A DNA stretch of 56,976 nt, taken from the NCBI GenBank assembly GCA_937895705.1, contig CALBKM010000007.1:1-56976 (forward strand), read 5' to 3'. Under the pieces are notes generated by a model that made no database searches, was not told the DNA's origin, and saw nothing but the letters and a program-made list of their open reading frames with translations. Shown here piece after piece: positions 49,985-56,976 of this stretch (position 1 is the stretch's first letter; every line of letters starts with the position of its first letter). Made by a program: the position numbers and the translations under genes. The stretch comes from an uncultured Clostridia bacterium (lineage in GTDB: Bacteria > Bacillota > Clostridia > Lachnospirales > Lachnospiraceae).

Positions 49985-51094
49985 GTGAAGCTTTTAAAGA
50001 AAAAAAGACTTTGGCTGTTGCTTTTGTTTCCGCTTACGTTTCTGATATCCGCATTGGCAAAGCGCAGTGTGTTCTTTGCGGAAGAGGTATTTGCAAAGCG
50101 AATATATAAGGTGCATTCCGTGGTGGTTTCCGCAATAACGGGATGGATTCCGTTTTCTCTGGCGGAGTTTGTTGTGGTGGCGGGACCGGTGGTATGTCTT
50201 GTTCTTTTAATTCGGTTTATTGTACATATGCTAAAGGACAAAGAGAACCGGTTTGCAAGATGCCTTTTGGGACTTGTAAATGTGGCCTGTGTGGCGGCGG
50301 TGATATTGTTTGTGTATGTTATCGGATGCGGGGTGAACTATCACCGTGTCTCCGTGGCGGATTATCGTGGGATTACGGTACGGGATTCTTCTAAAGAAGA
50401 GTTGTACGGTTTGTGTGTCGAACTGGCGGAACAAGCGGCGGAACTGCGAGCGCAGCTTGTAGAATACGAGGATGAGAACGGAGTGTTACGTTTGCCGGTG
50501 TCTAACAGAGAGTTGGGCAGGCAGGTACAGGAGGCCTATGAAAATCTCGAAGAAGAACTGCCGGTGCTTGCGGGTTTTTATCCGGCGCCGAAATGTATCA
50601 CGAGCTCCAAGGTGTTTTCTTCCATGGAGATTACCGGAGTGTTTACCTGTTGGACCATGGAAGCGAACGTAAACGTGGATATTCCGGATTATTCCAGGGC
50701 CTCTACCATGGCTCACGAACTGGCCCACCTTCACGGCTTTATGAGGGAGGATGAGGCGAACTTTCTGGCTTATCTGGCCTGTATGTCTTCCGAAGATCCG
50801 GTGGTGCGTTACAGCGGTACGCTACTTGCGCTTATCTATTCGGGAAATGCGTTGGCCGGACAGGATATGGAACTGTACAGCAAGCTTTGGGGAACGTATC
50901 ATGAAGGTATGGTGCGGGATTTTGCGGATAACAGCGCTTATTGGGATCAATATGAGGATACGGTCATCAGTGAGACCGCGGATAAGGTAAACGACGTATA
51001 CTTAAAGGCTAACGAGCAGGAGGACGGAGTAAAGAGCTACGGAAGAGTAGTGGATTTGCTGTTGGCGGAGTACCGGGAGAGGCAAGGAGAGTAG
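49985..51094 (+). CDS. DUF3810 membrane metallopeptidase-like protein
   Basis: The 369-residue protein has three N-terminal helices (LWLLLLFPLTFLISALA, VVVAGPVVCLVLLIRFIV, LVNVACVAAVILFVYVI) and a soluble domain with TMAHELAHLHGFMREDEANF, an HExxH zinc motif with a later Glu (EDEANF), the gluzincin pattern. This is the DUF3810 family; substrates are unknown. A GTG start at 49985 has AAGGAG eight bases upstream. The next gene begins two bases after its stop. Confidence 0.88.
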   Translation: MKLLKKKRLWLLLLFPLTFLISALAKRSVFFAEEVFAKRIYKVHSVVVSAITGWIPFSLAEFVVVAGPVVCLVLLIRFIVHMLKDKENRFARCLLGLVNVACVAAVILFVYVIGCGVNYHRVSVADYRGITVRDSSKEELYGLCVELAEQAAELRAQLVEYEDENGVLRLPVSNRELGRQVQEAYENLEEELPVLAGFYPAPKCITSSKVFSSMEITGVFTCWTMEANVNVDIPDYSRASTMAHELAHLHGFMREDEANFLAYLACMSSEDPVVRYSGTLLALIYSGNALAGQDMELYSKLWGTYHEGMVRDFADNSAYWDQYEDTVISETADKVNDVYLKANEQEDGVKSYGRVVDLLLAEYRERQGE

Positions 51095-51095
51095 T

Positions 51096-51656
51096 ATGGA
51101 TGATTACAAATTAAACGACAAAGACATCCGGAAAATCATTTTTGAAAATTTCTCCGGTAATAAGGAGGAAAACCGCATCTTGGAGGAGTTTCCCATGGGC
51201 GACAGTCGGGCTGATATGTTGTTGGTAACAAGGACAAAGCTCATTGGGCTGGAAATCAAAAGTGATAGGGATTCCTTTGTACGTCTGGAACGGCAGATTC
51301 ATGATTATGAAAAATTTTTTGATACTAATTATCTTGTGGTAGGAACTTACCATGTGGAAGAAGCGTTGCGTACCGTACCGGCTCATTGGGGTATCTATGA
51401 AGTTTACGAAACAGCAGACGGTACCTATGTCATGGAACTTGTCCGCGGTGCGTCCATGGCATTAAAGGATAACATCGAGGAAAAACTGTACCTTCTCTGG
51501 CGGAACGAACTGATGAAAATCGTCCGGGACTACCGTCTGGCAAAAGGCAATCTCCAAAGAAAAGATAAAATGATAAGCAAAATCGTACGGGGACTGACGG
51601 TGCCGGTCATACAAAGTGAAATATGTAATGCGCTGTTAAATAGAGAGTATAAATAG
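51096..51656 (+). CDS. sce7726-family protein with a nuclease-like core
   Basis: The 186-residue protein has the sce7726-type core DSRADMLLVTRTKLIGLEIK then SDRDSFVRLERQIHDYEKFF and NYLVVGTYHVEEAL. The D...EIK pattern (Asp about 40, Glu-Ile-Lys about 53-55) is that of PD-(D/E)XK nucleases. It is directly behind the metallopeptidase gene, with AAGGAGAG as site, so both come from one transcript. Members occur in phages and chromosomes; the target is unknown. Confidence 0.82.
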   Translation: MDDYKLNDKDIRKIIFENFSGNKEENRILEEFPMGDSRADMLLVTRTKLIGLEIKSDRDSFVRLERQIHDYEKFFDTNYLVVGTYHVEEALRTVPAHWGIYEVYETADGTYVMELVRGASMALKDNIEEKLYLLWRNELMKIVRDYRLAKGNLQRKDKMISKIVRGLTVPVIQSEICNALLNREYK

Positions 51657-51657
51657 T

Positions 51658-51700
51658 AAAAAAAGGAAGCAATATCAATGCGATATGCTTCCTTTTTTCT
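51658..51700. terminator. Bidirectional terminator
   Basis: AAAAAAAGGAAGC and GCTTCCTTTTTTC pair, with ATATC/GATAT above them and a short loop, between convergent genes; T-runs lie on both strands. Confidence 0.88.
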
Positions 51701-51886
51701 TTACATCTGTTTCTTTACGATATCATACTCGTTGTCGAAGTGATAGTACGGACATTCTCTGGCTGTGCCGGACATGAGGCGGGAGTAGTCATCCTCGTCC
51801 ATGCCGCCTGCCATGCAGACATATTCTTCGTAATCTTCGTCATAACGGAAATTACTGCAGGTGTCGCAACTGTATTGTGTACTCAT
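51701..51886 (-). CDS. Small cysteine-rich protein (DUF6472-like)
   Basis: The 61-residue protein has CDTC near the N terminus, C at YVCMAGG, C at RECPYY, and ends DNEYDIVKKQM. The four cysteines could bind zinc. The pattern Y-D-E-D-Y-E-x-Y and CPYY matches a family seen in Lachnospiraceae (DUF6472); no role is known. ATG 51886 has AAGGAGG upstream. Confidence 0.8.
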   Translation of the reverse strand: MSTQYSCDTCSNFRYDEDYEEYVCMAGGMDEDDYSRLMSGTARECPYYHFDNEYDIVKKQM

Positions 51887-51960
51887 AAAATCCTCCTTGG
51901 ATGTGAAAATCGAAAATTAAACAGGACGAGTCCGCCGACAGCGGAGTGTCTTGTGCAAAA

Positions 51961-52017
51961 GGCAAATTACCACAGGGAATAGTATATCATACTTTGTGGA
52001 ATTTGCCATCTTTTTTT
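51961..52017. promoter_or_regulatory. Inverted repeat with T-run upstream of DUF6472 gene
   Basis: GGCAAATTACCACA (51961-51974) pairs with TGTGGAATTTGCC (51995-52007) with one bulge, and the loop holds a second palindrome AGTAT-ATC-ATACT. TCTTTTTTTT follows on the plus strand. On the minus strand TATACT in the loop could be the -10 of the DUF6472 gene. Confidence 0.6.
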
Positions 52018-52024
52018 TAGTGCA

Positions 52025-52053
52025 TTGACAAGAGAGGCAGAAACTCATAAACT
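52025..52053 (+). promoter_or_regulatory. Promoter of DUF5662 gene
   Basis: TTGACA (52025-52030), a 17-base spacer and TAAACT (52048-52053). Confidence 0.55.
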
Positions 52054-52097
52054 TGATATAGGGACAGAATTATTTTCGAGAATGAGAGGATACTACC

Positions 52098-52655
52098 ATG
52101 GCGAACGTAATACAACGTTTTTTCGGACATCTTCATACCATTAACAAACATAAGCGTATGGTAATGAAGCACTGTTTTAAGCTGGGGTTGTATAAGAGAG
52201 GATTGCTTCACGATTTATCAAAATACTCGCCGACGGAGTTTTTTGTGGGAGTGAAATATTACAGAGGAGACGTGAGTCCCAACAATGTTCAGCGTGAGGT
52301 AGAAGGGGTCGCCTCTGCCTGGATGCATCACAAAGGAAGAAATAAGCACCATTACGAATACTGGATTGACTATAAAAAGGATGCGGAGTGTGAGCTTGCC
52401 GGTATGAAGATGCCGCTGGAGTATGTTTTGGAAATGTTTTGTGACCGTGTGGCAGCCAGTAAGGTGTATAATAAGGAAAATTATACTCCAAAGGCCCCGC
52501 TTGCGTATTATAAGCGGGGAGAAGGGAAATATCTGATGCATCCGGAAACGGTAGCGATGTTGGAAAAACTGCTTACTATGCTGGCGGAAGAAGGGGAAGA
52601 TGCAACCTTTTCTTACATCCGGACGGAGCTGTTGGGAAAAGGGAAATTATGTTAA
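52098..52655 (+). CDS. DUF5662 family protein
   Basis: The 185-residue protein is rich in conserved histidines: NKHKRMVMKHCFKLGLYKRG, LLHDLSKYSPTEFFVG and WMHHKGRNKHHYEYW. The HD pair and the later HH resemble a metal-dependent HD-like hydrolase, but no reaction is known for the DUF5662 family. It ends at 52655, inside the Rex-like site of the pfl operon. Single-gene unit. Confidence 0.85.
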   Translation: MANVIQRFFGHLHTINKHKRMVMKHCFKLGLYKRGLLHDLSKYSPTEFFVGVKYYRGDVSPNNVQREVEGVASAWMHHKGRNKHHYEYWIDYKKDAECELAGMKMPLEYVLEMFCDRVAASKVYNKENYTPKAPLAYYKRGEGKYLMHPETVAMLEKLLTMLAEEGEDATFSYIRTELLGKGKLC

Positions 52656-52666
52656 TATTTTAACCA
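52649..52666 (+). promoter_or_regulatory. Candidate Rex operator
   Basis: ATGTTAATATTTTAACCA matches the clostridial Rex pattern TTGTTAANNNNTTAACAA at all fixed positions except two. It is 33 bases upstream of the predicted -35 box of the pfl operon. Rex senses NADH/NAD and represses fermentation genes, so control is plausible. Confidence 0.5.
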
Positions 52667-52698
52667 ACATTTTTCGGCAAAATTTTGCATAGTAACGA

Positions 52699-52727
52699 TT
52701 GCTTTTTGATTTAAAATGTTGTATAGT
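52699..52727 (+). promoter_or_regulatory. Promoter of the pfl operon
   Basis: TTGCTT (52699-52704), a 17-base spacer and TATAGT (52722-52727). A hairpin GCGTTAA/TTAACGC (52734-52753) sits at the expected start of the transcript. Confidence 0.65.
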
Positions 52728-52783
52728 ATAGTCGCGTTAAGAAGAATTAACGCAGGAGAGGCAAAGGAAAGGAGAGCAGAAGG

Positions 52784-54877
52784 ATGAGAGAAGAATGGAG
52801 AGGATTTAAATCGGGTGTTTGGGAGCGCGAGATAAATACGAGAGACTTCATTCAGAAGAATTATTTCTCTTACGAAGGAGATGAGTCCTTTCTGGTTGGA
52901 CCGACAGAAGCTACGAAGGAACTGTGGGCCCAGGTGTTAGAGTTGTCAAAAAAAGAGCGTGAGGCCGGCGGTGTTTTGGATATGGATACCAGTGTGATCT
53001 CCACCATCACTTCCCACGGCCCGGGCTATTTAGATAAGAATAAAGAAAAAATCGTAGGTTTCCAGACGGACAAGCCGTTTAAGCGTTCTCTGCAACCGTA
53101 CGGCGGTATCCGTATGGCGGCAAAGGCATGCACGGACAACGGCTACACTTTGGATCCGGAGGTGGAGGAGTTTTTCACCGTGCATCGCAAGACCCATAAT
53201 GCGGGAGTGTTCGATGCGTATACCCCCGAGATGAGGGCGTGTCGTTCCAGTCATATTATTACGGGACTTCCGGATGCTTACGGCAGAGGTCGTATTATCG
53301 GTGACTACAGACGTGTTGCACTGTACGGTGTGGACCGTTTGATTGAGGATAAGGAAGACCAGAAAAATTCTACCCGTACCATTATGTATTCCGACGTTAT
53401 CCGTGACCGTGAAGAGCTCTCCGAACAGATTAGAGCGCTTAAGGATTTGAAGAGGTTGGGAGAGATTTACGGCTTTGATATCGGAAGACCGGCAAATAAT
53501 GTGCAGGAGGCCATTCAGTGGCTGTATTTCGGTTATCTGGCGGCGGTAAAGGAACAGAACGGTGCGGCAATGTCTCTGGGACGTACCTCTACCTTCCTTG
53601 ACATTTATGCACAGCGGGATCTTGCGGAAGGTAGATTTACGGAAGAGGAGATTCAGGAGTTTGTTGATCACTTTATTATGAAACTTCGTCTGGTGAAGTT
53701 TGCAAGAACACCGGAATATAATGCATTGTTCTCCGGTGACCCGACCTGGGTGACGGAGTCCATCGGAGGTATCGGTATCGACGGCCGTCCGCTTGTTACG
53801 AAGATGTCCTTCCGTTATTTGCACACGTTACAGAATCTGGGAGCGGCACCGGAACCGAACATGACAGTTCTTTGGTCCACCAGACTTCCGCTGTCATTTA
53901 AGCGGTTCTGTGCAAAGGTGTCCATCGAGTCTTCTTCCGTTCAGTATGAGAATGACGATTTGATGCGTGTGACCCACGGTGACGACTACGCAATCGCTTG
54001 TTGTGTATCTTCCATGCGCGTGGGTAAGGAGATGCAGTTTTTCGGCGCAAGAGCAAATCTGGCAAAGTGTCTTCTCTATGCCATCAACGGTGGTGTGGAT
54101 GAGATTACGAAAAAGCAGGTGGCTCCGGAGTATCGTCCGATTACTTCCGAGTATTTGGATTACGACGAGGTTATGCATAAGTATAACGAAATGATGAAAT
54201 GGCTCGCCCGCGTGTATGTGAATACTTTAAATATCATTCACTTCATGCACGATAAATATTGTTATGAGAAGCTGCAGATGGCCCTTCACGATAAGAAAGT
54301 CACCCGCTGGTTTGCAACCGGTATTGCGGGACTTTCCGTTGTGGCGGACTCTCTTTCCGCAATTAAGTACGCAAAGGTAAAAGTAATCCGTGATGCCGAC
54401 GGCATTGCGGTCGACTATGAAGTAGAGGGAGATTTTCCGAAGTACGGTAACGATGATGACCGTGTGGATGAGATTGCAAGAGATGTGGTTCACACCTTTA
54501 TGCAGTATATTAAGGGAAATCATACCTATCGCGGAGGAATTCCGACCACTTCCATTCTTACGATTACATCCAATATTATGTACGGTAAGAATACCGGTTC
54601 CACACCGGACGGAAGAAAGGCGGGACAGCCGTTTGCACCGGGTGCAAATCCGATGCACGGAAGAGACAGTCACGGTGCGGTTGCTTCTTTGGCATCTGTA
54701 TCCAAACTTCCGTTTAGAGATGCTCAGGACGGTATATCCAATACCTTTACGGTCATTCCGGGTGCTCTCGGAAAGGAAAATGTTGTACTTTCCAGTGATT
54801 TGGCACTGGAGTTTGATGACGGATGTTGCACTCCGGCGGGGTCCATGGCTGAACCGGATTACGGCACCGCAGAATAG
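52784..54877 (+). CDS. pflB: Pyruvate formate-lyase core subunit, lacking the glycyl-radical domain
   Basis: PFL cleaves pyruvate with CoA to acetyl-CoA and formate by a radical mechanism. The 697-residue protein has the full barrel: GVWEREINTRDFIQKNY, RSSHIITGLPDAYGRGRIIG, the catalytic pair Cys406-Cys407 in AIACCVSSMRVGKEMQFFGA, RANLAKCLLYAINGGVDE, NIMYGKNTGSTPDGRKAG and GISNTFTVIPGALGK. Normal PFL (about 750 residues) continues into the domain with RVSGYAV, which is absent here; after GALGK comes a unique 30-residue tail (CCTPAGSMAEPDYGTAE end). The missing domain is encoded by the next gene, in the same reading frame after the TAG stop. ATG 52784 has AAAGGAG upstream. Confidence 0.95.
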   Translation: MREEWRGFKSGVWEREINTRDFIQKNYFSYEGDESFLVGPTEATKELWAQVLELSKKEREAGGVLDMDTSVISTITSHGPGYLDKNKEKIVGFQTDKPFKRSLQPYGGIRMAAKACTDNGYTLDPEVEEFFTVHRKTHNAGVFDAYTPEMRACRSSHIITGLPDAYGRGRIIGDYRRVALYGVDRLIEDKEDQKNSTRTIMYSDVIRDREELSEQIRALKDLKRLGEIYGFDIGRPANNVQEAIQWLYFGYLAAVKEQNGAAMSLGRTSTFLDIYAQRDLAEGRFTEEEIQEFVDHFIMKLRLVKFARTPEYNALFSGDPTWVTESIGGIGIDGRPLVTKMSFRYLHTLQNLGAAPEPNMTVLWSTRLPLSFKRFCAKVSIESSSVQYENDDLMRVTHGDDYAIACCVSSMRVGKEMQFFGARANLAKCLLYAINGGVDEITKKQVAPEYRPITSEYLDYDEVMHKYNEMMKWLARVYVNTLNIIHFMHDKYCYEKLQMALHDKKVTRWFATGIAGLSVVADSLSAIKYAKVKVIRDADGIAVDYEVEGDFPKYGNDDDRVDEIARDVVHTFMQYIKGNHTYRGGIPTTSILTITSNIMYGKNTGSTPDGRKAGQPFAPGANPMHGRDSHGAVASLASVSKLPFRDAQDGISNTFTVIPGALGKENVVLSSDLALEFDDGCCTPAGSMAEPDYGTAE

Positions 54878-54892
54878 AAAGGAGCGAGAACC

Positions 54893-55132
54893 ATGGCTGA
54901 TTTAAATCAAATCGACAATTTGGTGGCGTTACTTGACGGCTATGTAGAGCAGGGCGGACATCACTTAAATGTGAATGTGTTAAGCCGTGAGACTCTTTTG
55001 GATGCCCAGAAACATCCGGAAAAGTATCCGCAGTTGACGGTGCGTGTGTCCGGCTATGCGGTAAACTTCAATAAGTTAAATAAGGAGCAGCAGGACGAGG
55101 TGATTTCCCGTACATTCCATGAGGTGATGTAA
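54893..55132 (+). CDS. Separate glycyl-radical domain of pyruvate formate-lyase (GrcA-like)
   Basis: This 79-residue protein equals the C-terminal domain of PFL: NLVALLDGYVEQGGHHLNVN, ETLLDAQKHPEKYPQLTVRV and the radical motif RVSGYAV (Gly54), then the usual end EQQDEVISRTFHEVM. In Escherichia coli the related GrcA (YfiD) only repairs damaged PFL; here no other domain exists in the partner, so it is probably an essential second subunit. It lies 15 bases after pflB, with AAAGGAG in the gap, and overlaps pflA by one base. Confidence 0.95.
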   Translation: MADLNQIDNLVALLDGYVEQGGHHLNVNVLSRETLLDAQKHPEKYPQLTVRVSGYAVNFNKLNKEQQDEVISRTFHEVM

Positions 55133-55956
55133 TGGACGGCTGGGTTCATTCTGTGGAGAGCTTCGGAACCGTAGACGGTCCGGGAGTCCGAATGGTGGTT
55201 TTTCTGCAAGGTTGTCCCATGCGTTGTGCCTATTGCCATAACCCGGATACCTGGCCGGAAAAGCAAGGCACTCTGATGCGCCCGGAGGAATTGTTGGAAC
55301 GGTTTCTCAGAAATCGGTCCTATTACAAAAACGGCGGAATTACGGTTTCCGGAGGAGAACCGCTTTGTCAGACAGAGTTCGTAACGGACTTATTTCGTAA
55401 GGCGAAAGCGGAGGGGATTTCTACTTGTCTCGATACGTCGGGGGTGATGTTTTCTTATCGGAAAACCGACTTTGGCTGGGAGAAGGCCCGGAACGGAATC
55501 CATGAAGAAATCAGAAACAACGGTACGGCAGTAACATTAAAAGAATATGAGGAATTGCTGGCGGTAACGGATTTGGTGTTGCTTGATATCAAACATACGG
55601 AGGAAGAAGCCCACCGGAAACTGACCGGACATTCCAATGAAACAATTTTTTCTTTTTTGGAGTATTTGAGGGAACGGAAGGTACCGGTGTGGATTCGTCG
55701 AGTGGTTGTTCCTGGGTATACGGACGATGAGGAAGAACTTTTTCGTCTCGGCGAGTATATCGGCGGGTTTTCCAATGTTAAGGCAGTAGAGGTACTTCCG
55801 TATCATACTTTGGGAACGTCCAAATATAAGGAATTGGGTATGACGTACCGGTTGGACGGTGTGCCGGAGATGAGTAAGGAAGCGGCACAGAACTGTCGAA
55901 CGATAATTCTGCAGGGGATTCGTAATCGGCGGACAGCGATGAGCGAAAATAAATAA
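55132..55956 (+). CDS. pflA: Pyruvate formate-lyase activating enzyme
   Basis: PflA is a radical-SAM enzyme that takes a hydrogen from the glycyl residue of PFL, here Gly54 of the small subunit. The 274-residue protein has the cluster motif CPMRCAYC (Cys 28, 32, 35), the N-terminal VESFGTVDGPGVRMVVF, GGITVSGGEPLCQTEF (SAM site), CLDTSGVMF and VLLDIKHTEEEAH. An insertion of about 20 residues follows SGVMF (YRKTDFGWEKARNGIHEEIR), longer than in typical PflA (about 245 residues). TAATG couples its start to the small subunit. Confidence 0.96.
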   Translation: MDGWVHSVESFGTVDGPGVRMVVFLQGCPMRCAYCHNPDTWPEKQGTLMRPEELLERFLRNRSYYKNGGITVSGGEPLCQTEFVTDLFRKAKAEGISTCLDTSGVMFSYRKTDFGWEKARNGIHEEIRNNGTAVTLKEYEELLAVTDLVLLDIKHTEEEAHRKLTGHSNETIFSFLEYLRERKVPVWIRRVVVPGYTDDEEELFRLGEYIGGFSNVKAVEVLPYHTLGTSKYKELGMTYRLDGVPEMSKEAAQNCRTIILQGIRNRRTAMSENK

Positions 55957-55978
55957 GGGAATATTCGGATTCATTAAA

Positions 55979-56027
55979 GACTTGTATGGTTTATTAGTAA
56001 TGCTAATAAGCTGTGCAAGTTTTTTTC
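55979..56027 (+). terminator. Terminator of the pfl operon
   Basis: ACTTG...TTATTAG pairs with CTAATAA...CAAGT around TAATG, followed by seven T residues. Confidence 0.85.
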
Positions 56028-56061
56028 ATACAAGTTTTACATAAAAAATTAAAAAGGGTGA

Positions 56062-56090
56062 TTGCCGAAAACCAAAAGAAATGGTATGAT
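56062..56090 (+). promoter_or_regulatory. Promoter of the purine genes
   Basis: TTGCCG (56062-56067), a 17-base spacer and TATGAT (56085-56090), about 50 bases before the IMP cyclohydrolase start. Confidence 0.6.
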
Positions 56091-56143
56091 AAAAGTGATT
56101 TTGATAAAATGAGCGCCGAAAAGGCGGGGAAAGAGGTAGCAGT

Positions 56144-56857
56144 ATGGAAATGAAGTCCATTCAAAAGGAACTGAGCAGCAATTCTTATCCGGGAAGAGGT
56201 ATTATCATCGGTAAGTCCCCGAACGGAAAGTTCGCAGTGACCGCTTACTTTATTATGGGTAGAAGCGAAAACAGCAGAAACCGTGTATTTGTTACCGAAG
56301 GCGACGGCATTCGTACGGAAGCTTTCGATCCGAGCAAGTTAAGTGACCCGAGTTTAATCATTTATGCCCCGGTACGTGTTCTCGGAAACAAGACTATTGT
56401 AACCAACGGCGATCAGACTGATACTATCTACGAGTTAATGGATAAGCAGCAGACCTTCGAGCAGGCTCTTCGTACCAGAGAGTTTGAACCGGATGCTCCG
56501 AACTACACTCCTCGTATTTCCGGTATTTTACATACGGGTGCAGGCTCTTACAACTATGCAATGTCGATTTTAAAGAGCAACAACGGCGATCCGTCCGGTT
56601 GTAATCGTTTTACCTTTGCTTATAACGATCCGAAGGCCGGCGAGGGACATTTCATCCATACCTACATGGGGGACGGCAATCCGCTTCCGAGTTTCGAAGG
56701 TGAGCCGAAGCTTGTGAATACTGCAGACGATATTGATGCTTACACCGAGCTTTTATGGGAGAACTTAAACGAGGAGAACAAGGTTTCCCTGTTTGTTCGT
56801 TACATTGACATTGTAACCGGTACCACCGAGACCAGAATCGTAAACAAGAATAAATAA
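56144..56857 (+). CDS. purO: IMP cyclohydrolase, PurO type
   Basis: This enzyme closes the ring of formyl-AICAR to give IMP, the last step of purine synthesis. The 237-residue protein follows the PurO family (PF07826), first known from archaea: SNSYPGRGIIIGKSPNGKFA, TAYFIMGRSENSRNRVFV, YTPRISGILHTGAGSYNYAM and PKAGEGHFIHTYMGDGNPLP. It is not the domain normally fused in bacterial PurH. The next gene supplies the formyltransferase half as a separate protein. Ribosome binding site weak (AGAGGTAGCAGT). Confidence 0.93.
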   Translation: MEMKSIQKELSSNSYPGRGIIIGKSPNGKFAVTAYFIMGRSENSRNRVFVTEGDGIRTEAFDPSKLSDPSLIIYAPVRVLGNKTIVTNGDQTDTIYELMDKQQTFEQALRTREFEPDAPNYTPRISGILHTGAGSYNYAMSILKSNNGDPSGCNRFTFAYNDPKAGEGHFIHTYMGDGNPLPSFEGEPKLVNTADDIDAYTELLWENLNEENKVSLFVRYIDIVTGTTETRIVNKNK

Positions 56858-56909
56858 GAAATAAGAAAAGAATAAAACAGAAACTGTAGGAAATGACAGG
56901 AGGCACGAT

Positions 56910-56976
56910 ATGAAAGAATTCGAATTAAAGTACGGTTGTAACCCGAATCAGAAGCCGTCCAGAATTTACATGGAGG
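56910..56976 (+). CDS. AICAR formyltransferase, 5' end only
   Basis: The first 22 codons (MKEFELKYGCNPNQKPSRIY start) match the beginning of the stand-alone AICAR transformylase of Clostridia (PurH formyltransferase domain), which adds a formyl group to AICAR. ATG 56910 has AGGAGG eight bases upstream. The gene continues past the window, so its length is unknown. Together with purO it makes a split equivalent of bifunctional PurH. Confidence 0.85.
   Translation, partial: MKEFELKYGCNPNQKPSRIYME

Noticed and set aside
54781..54893. Frameshift as the cause of the split PFL
   Set aside because: The radical-domain start (NLVALLDGY) is complete in the second gene and no other frame in the core's end encodes it again; the tail is an added sequence.

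Overview
The window looks like a chromosomal segment of an anaerobic, low-to-mid GC Gram-positive bacterium of the Clostridia, most likely Lachnospiraceae. The pointers are a complete Rnf complex, pyruvate formate-lyase with its activase, rubredoxin, strong AGGAGG ribosome binding sites, TTGACA/TATAAT promoters, lipoproteins with Clostridia-type lipoboxes, a chemoreceptor and a FliD-like protein. I assign no genus.

Layout. 1-3.6 kb: the 3'-incomplete gene of a secreted protein with a Thr/Pro repeat tail (minus strand, open at the left edge), an XRE regulator, an ORF6N-domain protein bracketed and interrupted by related palindromes, a decayed acetyltransferase and a cyclase-family hydrolase. 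3.7-7.1 kb: a nest of four GNAT acetyltransferases around a DUF402-NUDIX fusion. 7.2-16.3 kb: the energy-conservation cluster rnfCDGEAB, a NusG-II protein, a HepS1-like membrane protein, a lipoprotein made of two repeated domains, and apbE, whose product attaches FMN to RnfG and RnfD. RnfG carries two SGAT flavinylation motifs instead of one. 16.4-19.7 kb: an intracellular GH95 fucosidase divergent from an AraC regulator. 19.7-24.3 kb: rubredoxin with a structured leader, a TetR regulator, a methyl-accepting chemotaxis protein, a GtrA protein and an rRNA methyltransferase.

24.3-28.2 kb is an AT-richer island: a GH5 lipoprotein, an MTA/SAH nucleosidase, a small membrane protein, a HEAT-like protein and a GNAT. 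Three of these share a closely related upstream leader, which looks cassette-like. 28.3-34.5 kb: small proteins, endonuclease IV, an Lgt-family protein with an unusual C-terminal extension, argG (minus) and maf. 34.6-38.6 kb: a GNAT followed by argJ-argB-argD, with no argC. 38.6-40.3 kb: tRNA-Thr(GGT), a large nested inverted repeat, and a CapA-family protein. 40.4-45.9 kb: a complete branched-chain amino acid ABC transporter (livJHMGF) with a cytidylate-kinase-like gene. 46-52.7 kb: a lipoprotein, a small membrane protein plus aminopeptidase P, a DUF3810 metallopeptidase overlapping in context with an sce7726-type nuclease-fold protein, and two small family proteins (DUF6472, DUF5662).

52.7-56 kb holds the most striking system: pyruvate formate-lyase is split. 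The 697-residue core has the catalytic Cys-Cys pair but no glycyl-radical motif; a separate 79-residue gene directly downstream carries that motif, followed by pflA. A Rex-like operator precedes the operon. The window ends with purine genes: a PurO-type IMP cyclohydrolase and the first codons of a separate AICAR transformylase.

Functional picture: pyruvate goes to formate and acetyl-CoA via split PFL, Rnf couples ferredoxin oxidation to NAD reduction and an ion gradient, and arginine synthesis, amino-acid uptake and glycan-degrading enzymes surround these. No insertion sequence, transposase or CRISPR array was seen.
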